Below are positions 1-7,700 of a stretch of DNA of 10,555 bases, one piece after another; the stretch's first letter is position 1, and each line of letters begins with the position of its first letter. The stretch lies in assembly GCA_003545125.1 (NCBI GenBank), contig DQCI01000337.1, forward strand, positions 1-10,555, in the 5' to 3' direction. Made by a program: the position numbers and the translations under genes. The stretch is from Paracoccaceae bacterium (lineage in GTDB: Bacteria > Pseudomonadota > Alphaproteobacteria > Rhodobacterales > Rhodobacteraceae). The notes beneath the pieces were generated by a model. It was not told the origin of the DNA. It did not search any database and saw only the letters and a program-made list of their open reading frames with translations.

Positions 1-9
1 AACAGTGCC

Positions 10-87
10 AAGTGGGATACGACCCCGATGGCTTTGCGTGACACCCCACTTTTGTACCCCACATTAGTGTGTGAAAGTGGGGTATGA
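10..87. repeat. Cluster of four AGTGGGGTA-like motifs in both orientations
   Basis: Two plus-strand copies (10-22 and 75-87) match at 11 of 13 positions around AAGTGGG-x-TA. Two minus-strand copies lie around 43-52 and 54-62 as ACCCCAC and TACCCCAC, with their C-runs 13 bp apart. Positions 43-52 and 74-83 form a perfect 10-bp inverted repeat separated by 21 bp. The cluster lies about 90 bp beyond the 3' end of tRNA-Leu, in sequence clearly richer in A and T than the rest of the window. Repeated short sites near a tRNA 3' end are typical of arm-type binding sites for tyrosine recombinases, so this may be part of an attachment region; that reading is inference. From 88 to 178 I see no gene, only a TGAGAAG heptamer repeated at 143-149 and 163-169. 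Confidence 0.55.
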
Positions 88-178
88 AGGGTTCAGCTAT
101 GTTCTCCATAAGATCACAAGAACGCATAAAAATCAATGGTTTTGAGAAGAAATGAGGGGCTATGAGAAGGTGACTCGG

Positions 179-262
179 TGCCCAGGAGAGGACTCGAACC
201 TCCACGGCCGTTAAGCCACTGGTACCTGAAACCAGCGCGTCTACCAATTCCGCCACCTGGGC
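179..262 (-). tRNA. tRNA-Leu (anticodon CAG)
   Basis: Read on the minus strand, the gene starts GCCCAGG and ends CCTGGGC plus discriminator A, giving a 7-bp acceptor stem. The anticodon arm has stem CTGGT/ACCAG and a seven-base loop TTCAGGT, so the anticodon is CAG, which reads the leucine codon CUG that is abundant in the neighbouring genes. The T arm pairs GGAGG with CCTCT around the TTCGAGT loop. A long variable arm marks it as a class II tRNA. The length of 84 bases is normal for tRNA-Leu. The CCA tail is not fully encoded (the bases after the discriminator are CCG), so it must be added after transcription. The 3' end faces the repeat cluster at 10-87, where an integrated element would sit. 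Confidence 0.96.
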
Positions 263-280
263 ACAGGTGCGTGGGCCCGC

Positions 281-309
281 GATGTAGCCGCCGTCGGGGG
301 GCGTGTCAA
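281..309 (-). promoter_or_regulatory. Probable sigma-70 promoter of tRNA-Leu
   Basis: On the minus strand a perfect TTGACA (304-309) is followed after 17 bp by TACATC (281-286), which matches three of six -10 consensus positions. The sequence after the -10 box is GC-rich (GCGGGCCC), as is usual for stable-RNA promoters under stringent control. Transcription would start near 274, about 12 bases before the mature tRNA 5' end. No other candidate of this quality lies upstream of the tRNA. Confidence 0.6.
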
Positions 310-347
310 CGGGTAAAGCCGCACCAGAGCAAACCGCGCCTTTGACC

Positions 348-376
348 TTGTCCAAGAGGGGGGTGAGCGCTATGCA
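348..376 (+). promoter_or_regulatory. Weak candidate promoter of the NDUFA9-like gene
   Basis: TTGTCC (348-353) and TATGCA (371-376) are separated by 17 bp. Each box matches the sigma-70 consensus only partly. The spacing is right, and a start near 383 would leave a short leader containing the ribosome binding site at 394-398. The divergent tRNA promoter occupies 281-309, so a plus-strand promoter is expected somewhere in this interval. Seen as pattern only. Confidence 0.3.
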
Positions 377-404
377 ATCCCCGGGTAATCCTCGGGAGAT
401 AGCG

Positions 405-1385
405 ATGTCGAAACTGGTCACCATCTATGGCGGTTCGGGCTTTCTTGGCCGTTACATCGCGAGCCGGATGGCGCGCGCGGGTTGGCGGGTACGGGTCGCG
501 GTGCGCCGTCCCAACCAGGCGCTGTTCGTGCGGACCTATGGCACGGTCGGCCAGGTTGAGCCGGTGTTGTGCAATGTGCGCGACGATGCTTCGGTCGCCG
601 AGGCGATGCGCGGCGCGGACGCGGTGGTCTACAGCGTCGGGGTTCTCAACGAGTTGGGTCGCAACACGTTCGACGCCACGCAGCACGAGGGCGCCGAGCG
701 GGTCGCACGCCTCGCCGCGCAGCAGGGAGTCGGCCGACTTGTCCACATTTCGGCGATTGGCGCCGATTCCGGCAGCAAGGCGAGCTATGCGCGGACCAAG
801 CGCCTCGGCGAAGAGGGCGTTCTCGAACACTTCCCGGATGTGGTCATTTTGCGCCCATCGATTCTGTTCGGCCCGGAGGACGATTTCTTCAACCGTTTCG
901 CCGGCATGGCGGTGATGAGCCCGGTGTTGCCGGTTGCCGGCGCCGAGACGAAGTTCCAGCCGGTCTACGTGGACGACGTGGCCGCGGCGGCCGAACTTGG
1001 CGTCAAAGGCAAGGCGGCGGCGGGCATCTACGAACTTGGCGGCCCCGAAATCAAGACTTTCCGTGAGCTTCTGCAAACCATGCTGGAGGTCATCCAACGC
1101 AACCGGTTGATCGTCAACCTGCCCTTCGGGGCCGCGAAGTTTTTTGCCTGGTGGTTCGATCTCTGGCAGAAGCTCTCGGGCGGGCTGATCAAGGCGCCGC
1201 TGACCGTGGACCAGGTCAAAAACCTCTCGGTCGACAACGTGGTCGCGCCGGATGCGAAGGGGTTTGACGATCTCGGGATCGACACAACCGCGATGGCCGC
1301 CGTTCTGCCGGATTATCTGTACCGGTTCCGCGTAGCGGGCCAGTACGCGGCGATCACCGCCTCGGCCAAGAACCTGAAAACCTGA
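405..1385 (+). CDS. NDUFA9-like NAD(P)-binding protein, complex I accessory family
   Basis: This 326-residue protein belongs to the atypical short-chain dehydrogenase/reductase superfamily. The N terminus has the Rossmann motif GGSGFLG (residues 9-15) after a short beta strand, followed by a basic stretch (VAVRRP, residues 31-36) where NADP-binding members often hold Arg. S116 in HISAIGA and Y128-x3-K132 correspond to the SDR active-site positions, and RPSILFGPEDDFFNRF (150-165) is typical of the NDUFA9/complex I 39-kDa subunit group. In mitochondria that subunit binds NADPH and stabilises complex I. In alphaproteobacteria related proteins are annotated as complex I NDUFA9 subunit family, with the bacterial role less certain. 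I chose ATG 405 because GGGAG (394-398) lies 6 bases upstream and family members start with the Rossmann strand. A GTG at 303 would add 34 unrelated residues and overlap the tRNA promoter. uppP follows 55 bases downstream and may be co-transcribed. Confidence 0.85.
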   Translation: MSKLVTIYGGSGFLGRYIASRMARAGWRVRVAVRRPNQALFVRTYGTVGQVEPVLCNVRDDASVAEAMRGADAVVYSVGVLNELGRNTFDATQHEGAERVARLAAQQGVGRLVHISAIGADSGSKASYARTKRLGEEGVLEHFPDVVILRPSILFGPEDDFFNRFAGMAVMSPVLPVAGAETKFQPVYVDDVAAAAELGVKGKAAAGIYELGGPEIKTFRELLQTMLEVIQRNRLIVNLPFGAAKFFAWWFDLWQKLSGGLIKAPLTVDQVKNLSVDNVVAPDAKGFDDLGIDTTAMAAVLPDYLYRFRVAGQYAAITASAKNLKT

Positions 1386-1440
1386 GTAATCGGTGCCCGT
1401 GGCCGCCGTGTGCGCTGCCCAGGTTGAGGAGACCCCCTGC

Positions 1441-2235
1441 GTGACCTATCTCAATGACGTTCTCTTCGGTGTGATCGAAGGGATCACGGAATTTCTGCCG
1501 ATCTCGTCGACCGGGCACCTGCTGCTTGCCGAGCATTGGTTGGGCGCGCGGTCGGACCTCTATACGATCGTGATCCAGGCCGGCGCGATCCTCGCGGTGA
1601 CGCTGATCTACTGGCGTCGGATTGTCGATCTGCTGACCGGTTGGCAGGATGCACAGAACCGCGACTACCTCATCAAGCTGTCGGTCGCGTTCCTCATCAC
1701 CGCCGTGCTCGGCCTCGTTGTGAAAGCGATGGGCTTCGAATTGCCGGAGACGATCGAACCGATCGCCTGGGCGCTGGTGATCGGCGCGTTCTGGATGATC
1801 GCGGCTGAATACTACGCCGGGAAACTCGAAGATCGCAGCGATATTCTCTGGCGGGTGGCAATCGCCGTGGGCATCGCGCAGATCGTGGCGGGTGTGTTCC
1901 CCGGTCTGTCACGCTCCGGCACCACGATCTTCGTCGCCATGGTGCTCGGCACGTCGAACCGGGCCGCCGCGACCGAGTTCGCGTTCCTTGTGGGCATCCC
2001 GACGATGTACGCGGCGAGCGCCTTCGAGATTTTCGGCGAATTGCGGAGCGGAGCCGGGTCGGAAGACTGGACCTCGCTCGGCATTGCTTTTGCTGTCTCG
2101 ACGGTGACCGCATTCATTTCCGTCAAGTGGCTGCTCGGTTTCATCCGCAGCCACCGGTTCACGGCGTTTTCGATCTACCGTCTGGTGTTCGGCGGCCTTT
2201 TGCTGGGGCTTTCGGGACTCGGGGTGCTGAGCTGA
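1441..2235 (+). CDS. uppP: Undecaprenyl-diphosphatase UppP (BacA family)
   Basis: This 264-residue integral membrane enzyme dephosphorylates undecaprenyl diphosphate, regenerating the lipid carrier for peptidoglycan and other envelope polymers; overproduction of family members gives bacitracin resistance. The first signature is EGITEFLPISSTGH (13-26), carrying the E-x3-E pair (E13, E17), the SST serines and H26. The second is PGLSRSG (154-160), with the arginine (R158) needed for catalysis. Hydrophobic segments are spread over the whole length, as expected for the inverted-repeat BacA fold. The length is close to the usual 265-275. The start is GTG 1441, with GAGGAG at 1426-1431 placed 9 bases upstream. 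An in-frame GTG at 1393 lacks a good binding site and would add 16 non-family residues. It follows the NDUFA9-like gene by 55 bases with no visible terminator between them, so read-through from that gene is likely. Confidence 0.93.
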   Translation: MTYLNDVLFGVIEGITEFLPISSTGHLLLAEHWLGARSDLYTIVIQAGAILAVTLIYWRRIVDLLTGWQDAQNRDYLIKLSVAFLITAVLGLVVKAMGFELPETIEPIAWALVIGAFWMIAAEYYAGKLEDRSDILWRVAIAVGIAQIVAGVFPGLSRSGTTIFVAMVLGTSNRAAATEFAFLVGIPTMYAASAFEIFGELRSGAGSEDWTSLGIAFAVSTVTAFISVKWLLGFIRSHRFTAFSIYRLVFGGLLLGLSGLGVLS

Positions 2236-2293
2236 GCGCGGAGTCGCCACGAATCGGTTCTTCGATATCGCCTCTGTCCTACTGAAAACACAT

Positions 2294-2321
2294 GTGAAAA
2301 TGGTGATTAGGTCAGTATACA
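2294..2321 (+). promoter_or_regulatory. Candidate gltD promoter overlapping the first repeat copy
   Basis: GTGAAA (2294-2299) and TATACA (2316-2321) are spaced 16 bp apart and resemble weak sigma-70 boxes. The -10 candidate lies inside the first copy of the duplicated TTAGGTCAGTA element, so a protein bound there would block or reposition RNA polymerase. The leader to gltD would be about 130 bases and would contain the second copy. The boxes are imperfect; this is a hypothesis from position and spacing. Confidence 0.3.
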
Positions 2322-2392
2322 TTCCCTAAAACACCCAGTTTTTGATGTTTGAAGCCCTGTGACGCCGGGTTTTCGGGCAATTTAGGTCAGTA
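2307..2392 (+). repeat. Direct repeat TTAGGTCAGTA, two copies upstream of gltD
   Basis: The same 11 bases occur at 2307-2317 and 2382-2392, 75 bp apart, about seven helical turns. Both copies are followed by related sequence (ACATTCCCT and GAATTGCCT). The first copy is also roughly palindromic: TTAGG at 2307-2311 faces CCTAA at 2325-2329 around a central GTATAC. A partial inverted match, CCTACTGA, lies at 2278-2285. The gap of 222 bases between uppP and gltD is AT-richer than the genes and holds no other coding sequence, so it is the natural control region for the glutamate synthase genes. The arrangement suggests operators for a dimeric regulator that may loop DNA; I cannot name the regulator. 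Confidence 0.55.
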
Positions 2393-2457
2393 GAATTGCC
2401 TTTTATTTCCCCGTGGCGCTGTTTAAGAAGCCATTTAAAGGGAATGGAGACGAACTC

Positions 2458-3891
2458 ATGGCCAAGCAGCCGATGCTGAAATTCGTGACGGTCGAGCGGG
2501 ACATGCCCGAGAAGCGGGCGGCCGACCGGCGCAACCGCGATTTCGACGAGATCTATGCCGAGTTCGCCGCCACCAAGGCGGCCGAGCAGGCGTCGCGCTG
2601 CAGCCAGTGCGGCGTGCCCTATTGCCAGACGCATTGCCCGCTTCACAACAACATTCCCGACTGGCTTCGGATGACGGCGATGGGGCGGCTCGAAGAGGCG
2701 TACCAGCTCAGCCAGTCCACCAATACCTTCCCCGAGATCTGCGGCCGGATCTGTCCGCAGGACCGGCTTTGCGAAGGCAATTGCGTGATCGAGCAGTCCG
2801 GCCACGGCACCGTGACCATCGGCTCGGTCGAGAAGTACATCACCGACATGGCGTGGGAAAACGGCTGGGTCGCGGATATCAAACCCCTCGAAGAACGCGG
2901 GGAGAGCGTGGGCATCATCGGGGCGGGCCCGGCGGGCCTCGCGGCGGCGGATGTGCTGCGGCGCGCGGGTGTGCAGGTGACTGTCTATGACCGCCACGAT
3001 CGTGCCGGCGGGCTGCTGACCTATGGCATCCCGGGCTTCAAGCTCGAGAAGGACGTGGTGATGCGCCGGATCGCGCAGCTCGAACGCGCCGGCGTGACCT
3101 TCGTGCTCAATTGCGACATCGGCACCGATCTGAGCTTCCATGCGCTGCGCGGGCAGCATGACGCCGTGCTGGTGGCGACGGGTGTCTACAAGACGCGTGA
3201 CCTCGGCGGCCCCGGTGCGGGCGCCAAGGGCATCGTGCCGGCGATCGACTACCTGATCGCCTCCAACAAGGTGGGCTTCGGCGACGAGGTCCCTGCGTAT
3301 GACGACGGCACGCTCAACGCCAAGGGCAAGAAGGTGGTGGTGATCGGCGGCGGCGACACCGCGATGGACTGCGTGCGCACCGCGATCCGCCAGGGCGCGA
3401 CCTCGGTGAAATGCCTCTATCGCCGCGACCGGGCCAACATGCCCGGCTCGCAGCGCGAAGTGGCCAATGCCGAGGAAGAGGGCGTGGACTTCGTCTGGCT
3501 CACCAACCCGAAAGGGTTCACCGGCGATCCGGTGAACGGCGTGATCGTGCAGAAGATGCGTCTGGGCGATCCCGATGCCAGTGGCCGCCAGAGCCCCGAG
3601 GCGATCGAGGGGGCCGACTATACCGAAGCGGCCGATCTGGTCATCAAGGCGCTCGGGTTCGAGCCGGAAGACTTGCCCGAGGCCTGGGCCGAGCCCGGCC
3701 TGCCGGTGACCCGCTGGGGCACGGTGGAAGCCGAGTTCAACACCGGTGCCACACGGCTTGCGGATGTCTATGCAGCGGGCGACATCGTGCGCGGTGCGTC
3801 GCTTGTCGTCTGGGCGATCAAGGATGGCCGCGACAGCGCGGTCGCGATCCTCAAAAACTTCGACAGCGCCGCCGAGATCGCGGCGGAGTAA
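2458..3891 (+). CDS. gltD: Glutamate synthase (NADPH), small subunit
   Basis: The 477-residue GltD beta subunit takes electrons from NADPH through FAD and passes them via iron-sulfur clusters to the large subunit, where 2-oxoglutarate is aminated to glutamate. The N-terminal domain has two cysteine sets, C48, C51, C56, C60 and C95, C99, C105, C109, which bind two [4Fe-4S] clusters. The FAD site GIIGAGPAG is at 152-160, the NADPH site VVVIGGGDTA at 293-302, and the C-terminal FAD contact AAGD at 439-442. The length matches the family. ATG 2458 has GGAG at 2446-2449, 8 bases upstream. An in-frame GTG at 2413 has no clear binding site and would add 15 unusual residues. The gene precedes gltB, the reverse of the E. 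coli order, and is separated from it by one exported-protein gene. A hairpin directly follows its stop codon. Confidence 0.97.
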   Translation: MAKQPMLKFVTVERDMPEKRAADRRNRDFDEIYAEFAATKAAEQASRCSQCGVPYCQTHCPLHNNIPDWLRMTAMGRLEEAYQLSQSTNTFPEICGRICPQDRLCEGNCVIEQSGHGTVTIGSVEKYITDMAWENGWVADIKPLEERGESVGIIGAGPAGLAAADVLRRAGVQVTVYDRHDRAGGLLTYGIPGFKLEKDVVMRRIAQLERAGVTFVLNCDIGTDLSFHALRGQHDAVLVATGVYKTRDLGGPGAGAKGIVPAIDYLIASNKVGFGDEVPAYDDGTLNAKGKKVVVIGGGDTAMDCVRTAIRQGATSVKCLYRRDRANMPGSQREVANAEEEGVDFVWLTNPKGFTGDPVNGVIVQKMRLGDPDASGRQSPEAIEGADYTEAADLVIKALGFEPEDLPEAWAEPGLPVTRWGTVEAEFNTGATRLADVYAAGDIVRGASLVVWAIKDGRDSAVAILKNFDSAAEIAAE

Positions 3892-3893
3892 CC

Positions 3894-3921
3894 GGCCCCG
3901 GTTCGTCTCAACAACCGGGCC
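3894..3921 (+). other. Intercistronic RNA hairpin after gltD
   Basis: Three bases past the gltD stop, CCCGGTT (3897-3903) pairs with AACCGGG (3913-3919) around a 9-base loop. Two more G-C pairs (3894-3895 with 3920-3921) extend the stem past a single bulged C. What follows is CTTCTC, not a U-run, so this is not a standard intrinsic terminator. It could protect the 3' end of gltD mRNA, mark a processing site, or partly attenuate transcription into the two genes downstream. The structure is seen by pairing; its function is inference. Confidence 0.5.
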
Positions 3922-3944
3922 CTTCTCACCGAACGGACCACACC

Positions 3945-4760
3945 ATGCGTGTACCCGAAACCAGACCGCCCCCCCGCGCCGGGGTCAGGCAAAGCGCCCG
4001 AGGCGCTTTTTCCGCCGTGGTTGCCGGCGCTCTCGTCTCGTCCATGGTCGCTCTCGCCCAGCCTGCGGGTGCGGGCGCGGGCGCCTTCGCGCCGCCGTCC
4101 GGCTGCGAGAGCTTCGCGACGATCCAGAACCGGGCCTGTAGCGTTTCGGTTCTCTGGCGCTGCGAGGTCGCGCCGGAAGGCGACTTCTGGGAGGCTTCGT
4201 TTTCGGACGAGGGGCTCGAATCGGTTGTCAGCTACGACCGCGAATATCAGTGGCTGGATGCTGCCTATTTCTGGGACAGTTCCCGCGAGGAATTCACGCC
4301 GCCGGCCGTCGACCCGATCAGCCGCGACGATCTCCTCAGCACCGGGATCGACACGTTCGATTTCACCATGCGGCGGGTCACGCCCGACCGGCGCTACGAG
4401 ATCCGCGTCGTCGGGGCCGACATGCTCACCGGCGCCACCGCGACGATCGACGGCTACACGCTCGACGAGGTCAAGACCCGGCTTGAGATCATCGACGATG
4501 ACGGGGCCGTCGAATACGCCTCACAGGGTATCCAATATTACTCGCGCGATCTCGGGCTGTTCTTCCTCGGCGCCGAAGAGGTTTTCGGCCCCGATGGCGA
4601 GATCAGCACCTGGGACGACAGACCCACCGACATCATCCTGCCCGGCGAGCCGGGTTTCGGCGACACCCAGCCGCTTTACGGCTGCAACCTGCAGGATGCC
4701 GCACTTACCCCCGCCGCGCCTTTCCCGGCGCAGAAGGAGATGAACGATGACCAACTTTGA
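3945..4760 (+). CDS. Uncharacterised exported protein between gltD and gltB
   Basis: I do not recognise a named domain in this 271-residue product. The N terminus has a long proline- and arginine-rich n-region (residues 1-19), a hydrophobic core at about 21-38 (AFSAVVAGALVSSMVALA), and small residues suited to signal peptidase I near AQPAGAGA (38-45), so export to the periplasm is likely. No lipobox cysteine is present. The mature part is acidic, rich in aromatic residues and mostly beta-like, with four cysteines (C54, C65, C73, C247) that could form two disulfides. Its end overlaps gltB by 14 bases, and the gltB ribosome binding site lies inside it, suggesting translational coupling. The start ATG 3945 has only a weak GGA upstream; a later in-frame ATG at residue 34 would destroy the signal peptide. 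From memory, similar proteins occupy this slot in other Rhodobacterales. A role in glutamate metabolism is not shown. Confidence 0.75.
   Translation: MRVPETRPPPRAGVRQSARGAFSAVVAGALVSSMVALAQPAGAGAGAFAPPSGCESFATIQNRACSVSVLWRCEVAPEGDFWEASFSDEGLESVVSYDREYQWLDAAYFWDSSREEFTPPAVDPISRDDLLSTGIDTFDFTMRRVTPDRRYEIRVVGADMLTGATATIDGYTLDEVKTRLEIIDDDGAVEYASQGIQYYSRDLGLFFLGAEEVFGPDGEISTWDDRPTDIILPGEPGFGDTQPLYGCNLQDAALTPAAPFPAQKEMNDDQL
4734..4746 (+). promoter_or_regulatory. Ribosome binding site of gltB inside the upstream gene
   Basis: AAGGAG (4734-4739) lies 7 bases before ATG 4747. It is the best Shine-Dalgarno sequence in the operon and sits in the last codons of the exported-protein gene, so ribosomes finishing that gene at 4760 are already past the gltB start. 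This fixes the gltB start and supports coupled translation. Confidence 0.8.
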
Positions 4761-7700
4761 CGACACCTGGATGGCCGAAGAACAAGACCGGCGCACCTGG
4801 CTCGCCGAAAACGGCATGTACCGCGAGGAACACGAGCATGCTTCCTGCGGTGTCGGCCTGGTGGTGGCGATCGACGGCAAACCGTCGCGCAAGGTGGTCG
4901 AAAACGGGATCGAAGCGTTGAAAGCGGTCTGGCACCGCGGCGCGGTCGACGCCGATGGCAAGACCGGCGATGGCGCCGGCATCCATGTGCAGATCGCGCC
5001 TGCGTTCTTTTACGACCAGATCCGGCGCACCGGTCACGAGCCGCGGATGGACCAGCTGATGGCCGTGGGCCAGGTGTTCCTGCCGCGCACCGATTTCGGC
5101 GCACAGGAGACTTGCCGGACGATCGTCGAGACCGAAGTTCTGGGCATGGGCTATTACATCTACGGCTGGCGCGGGGTGCCGGTGAACATCGAGTGCCTCG
5201 GTGAAAAGGCCAACGCGACCCGGCCCGAGATCGAGCAGATCATCATTTCGAACTCCAAGGGGGTCGACGAGGAGACCTTCGAGCGCGAGCTTTACGTGAT
5301 CCGCCGCCGGATCGAAAAGGCGGCCGCTGCCGCCGGCGTGCGCGATCTCTACATCGCGTCGCTGTCGTGCCGGTCGATCATCTACAAGGGGATGATGCTG
5401 GCCGAGCAGGTTGCCGAGTTTTACCCCGACCTGAAGGACGACCGCTTCGAGAGCGCCTTCGCGATCTACCACCAGCGCTATTCGACCAACACCTTCCCGC
5501 AATGGTGGCTGGCCCAGCCCTTCCGCATGCTTGCGCATAACGGCGAGATCAACACGCTGAAGGGCAACCTCAACTGGATGAAGAGCCACGAGATCCGCAT
5601 GGCAAGCTCGGCCTTCGGCGACCTCGCGGAAGACATCAAGCCGATCGTGCCGCACGCCTCGTCGGATTCGGCGGCACTCGATTCGGTATTCGAGGTTCTG
5701 GTGCGCGCCGGCCGCTCGGCGCCGATGGCGAAGGTGATGCTGGTGCCGGAGGCCTGGTCGAAGCAGGCGGGCGAGATGCCCCAGGCCTGGGCCGACATGT
5801 ACAGCTATGTCAACTCGACGATGGAGCCCTGGGATGGCCCCGCGGCGCTGGCGATGACCGACGGGCGCTGGGTGTGTGCCGGGCTCGACCGCAACGGGCT
5901 CCGGCCGATGCGCTACGTCGTCACCGGCGACGGGCTGGTCATCGCCGGATCCGAGACCGGCATGGTACCCACCGACGAGGCGACCGTGATCGAGAAGGGT
6001 GCGCTCGGGCCCGGCCAGATTCTCGCCGTCGACATGGCGGAAGGCCGGCTGTTCCACGATGCCGAGATGAAGGACAAGCTGGCCGAAAGCCGGCCCTTCG
6101 GCGAGGCGGTGAAGCATATCAACAACATCGAGGCCGATCTCACGTCGGTCGAGGAAAAGGCCCTGTTCGCCGGCGAAGAGCTGCGCAAGCGGCAGATCGC
6201 GGCCGGTTTCTCGCTCGAAGACCTCGAGATGATCCTCGCGCCGATGGCCGAGGACGGCAAGGAAATCCTCGCCTCGATGGGCGACGACACGCCGGCGGCG
6301 GTGCTGTCGAACCAGTACCGCAATCTCAGCCATTTCTTCCGGCAGAACTTCAGCCAGGTGACCAACCCGCCGATCGACTCGTTGCGCGAATACCGGGTGA
6401 TGAGCCTCAAGACCCGGTTCGGTAACCTCAAGAACGTGCTCGACGAGGCCGGCAGCCAGACCCAGATCCTGGTGATCGAGAGCCCCTTCGTGGGCAATGC
6501 ACAGTTCGAGGAGCTGAAGCGCCAGTTCAACGCGCCGATGGCCGAGATCGACTGCACCTTCCCCGCCGACGCCGGGCCGCAAAGCTTGCGCGACGCGCTC
6601 ATTCGCATCCGCTCGGAGGCGGAGGACGCGGTGCGCTCGGGGGCCGGCCATATCGTTCTCAGCGACATGGCGCAGGACGAGAGCAAGGTGCCGATGCCGA
6701 TGATCCTGGCGACGAGTGCTGTGCATTCCTGGCTCACGCGCCAGGGCCTGCGGACCTTCACCTCTCTCAATGTCCGCGCGGCGGAGGCGATCGACCCGCA
6801 TTACTTCGCGGTGCTGATCGGCTGCGGCGCGACGATGGTGAACGCCTATCTCGCCGAAGACAGCCTTGCCGACCGGATCGACCGTGGGCTGCTCGACATC
6901 AGCCTCACCGAAGCGGTGCGGCTTTTCCGTGACGCGGTTGACTGGGGCCTTCTGAAGATCATGTCCAAGATGGGCATTTCGGTCATCTCCTCCTATCGCG
7001 GCGGGCTCAACTTCGAGGCCGTGGGCCTCAGCCGCGCGATGGTGCACGAGTATTTCCCCGGCATGACCAGCCGCATCTCCGGCATCGGTGTTGGCGGCAT
7101 CCAGACCAAGCTCGAAGAGATCCACGCCAAGGGTTGGCGGAGCCAGAGCGCCAATGTTCTGCCGGTTGGCGGTTTCTACAAGGCGCGCAAGGGCGGTGAG
7201 ACCCACGCCTGGGGCGCCCAGGCGATGCACCTGCTGCAAGCGGCCTGCGACAACGCCAGCTACGAGACCTGGCGAAAGTATTCGGCGATGATGAAAAGCA
7301 ACCCGCCGATCCACCTGCGCGACATGCTCGACATCAAGCCGCTCGGCGCGCCGGTGCCGATCTCCGAGGTCGAGAGCATCACCTCGATCCGCAAAAGGTT
7401 CGTCACGCCGGGCATGTCGCTGGGGGCGCTGAGCCCCGAGGCGCACAAGGCGCTGAACGTGGCGATGAACCGGATCGGCGCGAAGTCGGACTCGGGTGAG
7501 GGTGGCGAGGATCCGGCGCATTTCGTGCCCGAACCCAACGGCGACAACCCGTCGGCCAAGATCAAACAGGTCGCCTCGGGGCGCTTCGGTGTCACCGCCG
7601 AATACCTCAACCAGTGCGAGGAGCTGGAAATCAAGGTGGCCCAGGGCGCCAAGCCCGGCGAGGGCGGCCAGCTTCCGGGCATCAAGGTGACCGACCTGAT

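Noticed and set aside
1..178. CRISPR array or tandem repeat array at the left edge
   Set aside because: The motif copies are short, in both orientations and unevenly spaced, with no constant repeat-spacer pattern.
303..404. Upstream GTG start for the NDUFA9-like gene
   Set aside because: It would add 34 residues unlike the family, lacks a good binding site, and would overlap the -35 box of the tRNA promoter.
2413..2457. Upstream GTG start for gltD
   Set aside because: No Shine-Dalgarno sequence precedes it; the ATG at 2458 has a well-placed GGAG and gives the usual GltD N terminus.
2326..3159. A 277-codon minus-strand open frame opposite gltD
   Set aside because: It mirrors the gltD cysteine-rich and FAD regions, crosses the gltD control region, and has no family signature.
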